The notes under the pieces are model-generated. The model worked only from the letters and a program-made list of their open reading frames with translations, did no database searches and was not told where the DNA came from. Shown piece after piece: positions 32,431-35,954 of a stretch of DNA of 35,954 bases. Numbering within the stretch: position 1 is the stretch's first letter; the number at the start of each line of letters is the position of its first letter. Made by a program: the position numbers and the translations under genes. The DNA is from Fibrobacterota bacterium (GTDB lineage: Bacteria > Fibrobacterota > Fibrobacteria > UBA5070), in the NCBI GenBank assembly GCA_029557215.1, contig JAKPQQ010000034.1, positions 1 through 35,954 on the forward strand. The letters run 5' to 3'.

Positions 32431-33194
32431 AGCACGGCGATTTCGACCAGCTCGCGGAACGCTACGGACAATACCGACCCGGCTACGCACCGCAGGTCCT
32501 GGACGCGATCCTGGGACTGGTCGGAAAACGACCCGACGAAATCGAGTTCGTCGACGTGGGCGCGGGAACCGGCATCTGGACCCGCATGGTCCGCGCGCGA
32601 GGCTGCCGGACGACTGCGATCGAGCCCAGCGGCCCGATGAGAACCGTGGGGATCGAACAAAGCGCGGGATCGGAGATCCAGTGGATCGAAGGATCAGCGG
32701 AGCGGACGGGCCTGCCGGAGGCGTCGGTGGATCTGCTCAGCATGGCTTCGTCCTTCCATTGGCCGGATTACCAGGAAGCGACCAGGGAGTTCCAGCGGAT
32801 CCTCCGCCCATGTGGAGTGTTCTGCGCCCTTTGGAACCCGAGACGCATCGAAACCAACCCTCTGCTTGTGGAGATCGAAAAGGAGCTCAACGTGCTGGTT
32901 CCGGGCCTCAAGCGGGTTTCTTCGGGGAAATCCGAGTTCTGCGACGGGCTCCACGACCGGTTGGCGAAGACGCCTGGCTTCGAGAAGGTGGTCTACATCG
33001 AGGCCGAACACACCGAACATCAAAGCCCCGCCCGCTACCTGGGCCTCTGGGAATCGGTGAACGACATACGGGTCCAGGTCGGCGAGGAGACCTTCGCGTT
33101 CTTCCTCGACAGGGTCAGGTCCCGCATCGAAGGCATCCAGAGCATCGAAGCGACCTACACCACACGTGCATGGATCGCACGGAAACCGTCATGA
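32427..33194 (+). CDS. SAM-dependent class I methyltransferase
   Basis: A 255-residue methyltransferase. Motif I is EFVDVGAGTGIWTRMV (residues 42-49 core), followed by AIEPSGPMR (acidic ribose-binding Glu), IEGSAERTGLPEASVDLLSMASSFHW and RILRPCGVFCALWNPR. The SFHW segment is typical of the UbiE/Methyltransf_11 group. Its start overlaps the cytidylyltransferase stop (ATGA) and its stop overlaps the next ATG, so it is embedded in the pathway operon. In C. jejuni the phosphoramidate is O-methylated and Cj1419/Cj1420 are putative methyltransferases of that locus. By position, this gene would methylate the phosphoramidate group or a precursor. Direct proof of the substrate is lacking. Confidence 0.8.
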   Translation: MKHGDFDQLAERYGQYRPGYAPQVLDAILGLVGKRPDEIEFVDVGAGTGIWTRMVRARGCRTTAIEPSGPMRTVGIEQSAGSEIQWIEGSAERTGLPEASVDLLSMASSFHWPDYQEATREFQRILRPCGVFCALWNPRRIETNPLLVEIEKELNVLVPGLKRVSSGKSEFCDGLHDRLAKTPGFEKVVYIEAEHTEHQSPARYLGLWESVNDIRVQVGEETFAFFLDRVRSRIEGIQSIEATYTTRAWIARKPS

Positions 33195-33742
33195 CGAATT
33201 CCGGCACTGTCTTGTGGATCACCGGGCTTTCGGGGGCCGGGAAGACCACGGTATCCTCCCGTGTCCAGGAATTCCTGCGTTCGCGGAAGGTTCCCGCTCT
33301 GCTCATCGACGGCGATCGCATGCGGGAGGCGTTGCGCGACCCGACCTACGGTTACGATCGGGAAAGCCGACTCGCCGGAGCCAGACGCTACGCCAGGTTC
33401 GCCAAGATGGTCGCCGACCAGGGATTCGCCGCCATCGTGTCGACCATTTCGCTCTTCCACGAAGTCCACGACTGGAACCGCGCCAACCTTCCGGGATATT
33501 TCGAGGTCTTCCTCGACGTCCCCGAGGAGGTCCGCCGCGCACGCGACCCGAAGGGCCTCTACGCTGCGCACGTCCGCGGCGACAACGGTTCCATGGGCGG
33601 TCTCGACCTCGCCGTCGAACTCCCCCGCTCCCCCGATCTGCGGTTGGACAATTCCGGCGACGAGAATTCGATCGACACGATCGCGGACAGGATCGTCGAC
33701 GCCTTCCTGGAACGGTTTCCGGAAGGCATTTTCCGGCGATGA
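33191..33742 (+). CDS. APS-kinase-fold CDP-amidate kinase-like protein (Cj1415 type)
   Basis: A 183-residue P-loop kinase of the CysC fold. Walker A is GLSGAGKTT (residues 12-20), then LLIDGDRMREALRD, YDRESRLAGARRYARFAKMVADQGFAAIVSTISLFHEVHDWNR and YFEVFLDVPEEVRRARDPKGLY. It looks like adenylylsulfate kinase, but there are no sulfate-activation genes around it. In C. jejuni the homologue Cj1415 phosphorylates cytidine diphosphoramidate at the 3' position of the ribose. Being between the methyltransferase and glutaminase-type genes favours that role. True APS kinase for sulfation is the alternative. Start and stop both overlap neighbours by four bases. Confidence 0.8.
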   Translation: MTNSGTVLWITGLSGAGKTTVSSRVQEFLRSRKVPALLIDGDRMREALRDPTYGYDRESRLAGARRYARFAKMVADQGFAAIVSTISLFHEVHDWNRANLPGYFEVFLDVPEEVRRARDPKGLYAAHVRGDNGSMGGLDLAVELPRSPDLRLDNSGDENSIDTIADRIVDAFLERFPEGIFRR

Positions 33743-34365
33743 ACGGAACCCGTCTAATCGCCATCAGCATGCGGAGGACCTCCGAGAAGGAGTATGTCGA
33801 GGAGCGCGATGCCCTCGCCAGGGACTGGTGGGCGTTCCTGAAGACGGCTCTCCCCGGCTGGGCTCCCCTGCTCCTCCCCAACGACCCCGGATTCGCCACG
33901 GCCTTGTGCTCGCTCCCGGAGGTCGGAGGACTCCTGCTCACCGGCGGCAACGACGTCGGATCCTGCGAAGAACGGGACGCGACCGAAGAAGCCTCGGTTC
34001 GGACCGCCAAGGCCAGATCCTTGCCGATCCTGGGAGTGTGCCGTGGCATGCAGTTCCTGGCGCACCTGCACGGGGCGCGGCTGACCCCCTGCGAACGCGG
34101 GCTCCATGTCGCGAAGCGGCATCGAATCCGGTTCGCCGCCGGCCATCAGCCTCTCCGTGAAGTCAATTCTTTCCATGGGATCGCGGTGTCCCTCCCGTTG
34201 GAATCCCCGTTGGTGCCCGAGGCCTACTCCGAAGACGGGACATTGGAGGCCTTCCGGGTGCCGGACAAACCGATCCGCGGTATCATGTGGCATCCGGAGC
34301 GCGAGAAGACGCCCGCCGCCGAGGACATCGAACTCTTCCGGACGTTCTTCGCGGACTCCGACTGA
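33739..34365 (+). CDS. Gamma-glutamyl-CDP-amidate hydrolase-like class I glutamine amidotransferase (Cj1417 type)
   Basis: A 208-residue class I glutaminase-fold hydrolase (peptidase C26). The oxyanion region is LLTGGNDVG, the nucleophile Cys101 is in LGVCRGMQFL, and the His/Glu pair is in MWHPERE (His185, Glu187). NSFHG is the usual accessory strand. It is shorter than typical gamma-Glu-GABA hydrolases (PuuD). In C. jejuni, Cj1417 cleaves CDP-L-glutamine to glutamate and cytidine diphosphoramidate. No other glutaminase-requiring synthase is encoded beside it, which supports that role. It starts in ATGA overlap with the kinase gene and ends the tightly packed operon. Confidence 0.8.
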   Translation: MNGTRLIAISMRRTSEKEYVEERDALARDWWAFLKTALPGWAPLLLPNDPGFATALCSLPEVGGLLLTGGNDVGSCEERDATEEASVRTAKARSLPILGVCRGMQFLAHLHGARLTPCERGLHVAKRHRIRFAAGHQPLREVNSFHGIAVSLPLESPLVPEAYSEDGTLEAFRVPDKPIRGIMWHPEREKTPAAEDIELFRTFFADSD

Positions 34366-34442
34366 GACGATCCCAGATGCCTTCCAGGCGATCCCCCGCG
34401 CGCGATGTCCCGGCAAAGGCGACGACCTGTCGGAATTCGTCC

Positions 34443-34472
34443 TTGACTCGACAGTTCCTGGCGTTGTATGAT
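34443..34472 (+). promoter_or_regulatory. Promoter upstream of the radical SAM gene
   Basis: TTGACT (34443-34448) and TATGAT (34467-34472) are separated by 18 bases. GACAGTTCC within the spacer and TATGATCG at the -10 also occur in the promoter at 29222-29252, so the two may be jointly controlled. Confidence 0.6.
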
Positions 34473-34474
34473 CG

Positions 34475-34652
34475 CTCTTCCGAGGGATGTGCTCCGGGCT
34501 CACGCACGAGTCTCGGGGCTTCCAAAGGGGAAAAACCTTCCCCCCGAGGGTCGGAATCTGCCGGGCACGTCCCGCGAATCCGCGACCCAATGGGGGTTGG
34601 AACGCTTTTCGCCTGACGACTCCCTCGATCTCGAGACCGGAGGGGGTTCGTT
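34475..34652 (+). promoter_or_regulatory. Structured leader before the radical SAM gene
   Basis: About 175 bases separate the predicted start from TTG 34653, with no convincing coding frame. CTCGGGG (34512-34518) pairs with CCCCGAG (34542-34548), and inside it AAGG (34525-34528) pairs with CCTT (34536-34539). I cannot assign it to a known riboswitch class. It could be a cis-regulatory leader or an unrelated spacer. Confidence 0.35.
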
Positions 34653-35795
34653 TTGCACGGAGACGCTCAGAGGAAATCCGACGCCGAGAGCGACCGGTAC
34701 GTTCCGGTGAACAAGGGCAACTATTCGCTCGACACCCCCGAACGGGAAGCCGAATTCGATCGCCGCCGCGGCGCCGGGCACATGGAAGCCTACCTGGAAA
34801 ACCGCCGGCAGTGGCACGCGCTGCCGCAGTCCCTGGAATTCCCCGAATTCCCGTTGCTCGTGGACATCGAACTGTCTTCGGTCTGCAATCTCAAGTGCCC
34901 GATGTGCTACACCATCACCTCCGCGTTCAAGGAGAAGGTCAACGCCCGTTTGATGGATTTCGGGCTGTTCCGCAGGATCGTCGACGAAATCGGCGGCAAG
35001 GTCTTCGCCATCCGCCTGAGCCTGCGCGGCGAGCCCACCATGCATCCCCGTTTCCTGGACTGCGTGCGCTACGCCAAGGAGAAGGGAATCCTCGAAGTGT
35101 CGAGCCTGACCAACGGCAGCAAGCTCAGAAATCCCGAATTCTGTCGCCAGCTCGTGGAATCGGGGATCGACTGGCTCACCGTCAGCGCCGACGGCGTGGG
35201 CAGGACCTACGAGAAGATCCGCGGCCCGATCAAGTTCGACGAGATCCGCGAAGGTCTCGCCAGTCTCGTGCGCGCGCGCCGGGAGGCCGGTTCGGAAAAA
35301 CCCGCGATCAAGGTACAGGGCATCTGGCCGGCGATGGAAAAGGATCCCGATTCCTACTACCAGGCCTATTCGCCCGTTTCCGATCTGGTCGCGTTCAATC
35401 CCCTGGTCGACTACATGCGCGAGATCCCCGAGGACATCCTCGCCTACGAGGAGGATTTCGCCTGTCCCATGATCTTCCAACGCCTGGTGATCGCCGCCGA
35501 CGGCAAGGCGATGATGTGCGCGAACGACGAGGAGAACGACCATCCCGTCGGCGATGCGAACGAGCAGGGCATCGCCGAGATATGGAACGGACAGAAACTG
35601 CGCTCGTATCGCGAAACACACCTGGAAAAGGACGGATTCAGGAAGATCGACATCTGCAGGCGCTGCTACCTGCCGCGCAGGACGCGCGAGGAGCACCACA
35701 CCGTGGCCGGTCGACCTCTGATTGTGCGCAACTACGTCAACCGCAGGGACTTCGCGACGTCCATCGACGGCATCCAGGAAAAGGAGCAGCCATGA
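34653..35795 (+). CDS. Radical SAM protein with SPASM-like C-terminus
   Basis: A 380-residue radical SAM enzyme. The [4Fe-4S] ligands are Cys78, Cys82 and Cys85 in SVCNLKCPMC. The core follows with RLSLRGEPTMHP, where SAM-binding GGEP is replaced by RGEP, then LTNGSKL and WLTVSADG. C-terminal cysteines Cys271 (ACPM), Cys289 (MMCAN) and Cys335/Cys338 (ICRRC) form a SPASM/twitch-like auxiliary cluster domain, with VIAADGKAMMC typical of the family. TTG 34653 has a strong GGAGGGGG seven bases upstream. About 60 residues precede the radical SAM core. The substrate is unknown. The iron-type alcohol dehydrogenase gene starts within its stop, so the two enzymes probably act in one pathway. Confidence 0.85.
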   Translation: MHGDAQRKSDAESDRYVPVNKGNYSLDTPEREAEFDRRRGAGHMEAYLENRRQWHALPQSLEFPEFPLLVDIELSSVCNLKCPMCYTITSAFKEKVNARLMDFGLFRRIVDEIGGKVFAIRLSLRGEPTMHPRFLDCVRYAKEKGILEVSSLTNGSKLRNPEFCRQLVESGIDWLTVSADGVGRTYEKIRGPIKFDEIREGLASLVRARREAGSEKPAIKVQGIWPAMEKDPDSYYQAYSPVSDLVAFNPLVDYMREIPEDILAYEEDFACPMIFQRLVIAADGKAMMCANDEENDHPVGDANEQGIAEIWNGQKLRSYRETHLEKDGFRKIDICRRCYLPRRTREEHHTVAGRPLIVRNYVNRRDFATSIDGIQEKEQP

Positions 35796-35954
35796 TCCCC
35801 AGCCGCAACACGAGGCAATTCCTCTTCGGAAGAGGGACCGTTTCGAACCTGGGCCAGCGTATCGACGAACGGCGAGAGACCTTGGATGGTCCGGTCCTGT
35901 TCTTCGTGGACACGTTCTTTCGCGGCGGAGCTCTCGAGGCCGCGCTTCCGATGC
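35792..35954 (+). CDS. Iron-containing alcohol dehydrogenase family protein, 5' part
   Basis: Only the first 54 residues are present, and the gene runs off the end of the window. MIPSRNTRQFLFGRGTVSNLG, then LDGPVLFFVDTFFRGG, is the usual N-terminus of iron-type (group III) alcohol dehydrogenases: an FxFGxG element, a helix, then the strand that starts the NAD(P)-binding fold. Members of this family include phosphonoacetaldehyde reductases and KdnB, which oxidises the 8-position of KDO. The ATG overlaps the radical SAM stop (ATGA). Which substrate applies cannot be told from this fragment. Confidence 0.6.
   Translation, partial: MIPSRNTRQFLFGRGTVSNLGQRIDERRETLDGPVLFFVDTFFRGGALEAALPM

Noticed and set aside
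33191..33742. APS kinase for sulfate activation
   Set aside because: No ATP sulfurylase or sulfotransferase gene is nearby, and all four overlapping partners fit the CDP-amidate pathway.

Overview
The window is GC-rich DNA (I estimate mid-60s percent GC) from a flagellated, Gram-negative, double-membrane bacterium. It has no tRNA, rRNA, CRISPR array or insertion sequence that I can recognise. A PorV-like outer-membrane protein, a lipobox lipoprotein, a PAS protein with a C-terminal CxxC/CPxC tail and a flagellar export gene suggest a member of the FCB group, possibly a free-living high-GC Fibrobacterota lineage. That placement is an inference and needs marker-gene phylogeny.

Layout. (1) 1-7586, plus strand: the tail of an NHL-type propeller gene, then flhA-flhF-flhG (flagellar export and polar placement), a soluble histidine kinase, a receiver protein fused to a degenerate kinase core, and, from its own sigma70-type promoter, cheX-cheY. 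A bidirectional terminator separates cheY from convergent nrdR. (2) 7667-13287: nrdR, a REP-like palindrome, a secreted DUF4380-like protein, an MFS permease, a PAS protein, a truncated class III aminotransferase homologue and a lipoprotein. (3) 12631-16097, minus strand: an envelope group in which a PorV-type barrel carries an inserted beta-propeller. (4) 16207-20367, plus strand: PHP phosphoesterase, Ser/Thr kinase, CvpA-like protein, M23 peptidase and aldose-epimerase-like protein, probably one transcript. (5) 20570-27471: a small orphan ORF, hrpB (minus strand), glmM-glmS (UDP-GlcNAc precursor supply), and an ECF sigma factor with a soluble zinc-finger anti-sigma factor. (6) 27664-35954: a surface-polysaccharide-type region.

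Region 6 is the most interesting. Five tightly coupled genes (29261-34365) match, family by family, the Campylobacter jejuni pathway for the O-methyl phosphoramidate capsule decoration: L-glutamine kinase (Cj1418 type), phosphoglutamine cytidylyltransferase (Cj1416 type), a methyltransferase (Cj1419/Cj1420-like role), CDP-amidate kinase (Cj1415 type, APS-kinase fold) and gamma-glutamyl-CDP-amidate hydrolase (Cj1417 type, class I glutaminase fold). A near-consensus promoter lies almost on the start codon of the first gene. A second, similar promoter and a structured leader precede a radical SAM/SPASM gene and the start of an iron-type alcohol dehydrogenase gene, which may extend the pathway. 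Upstream is a pair of degenerate HAD and sugar-nucleotidyltransferase-like genes. No phosphoramidate transferase (Cj1421/Cj1422 type) is visible, so it would lie outside the window.
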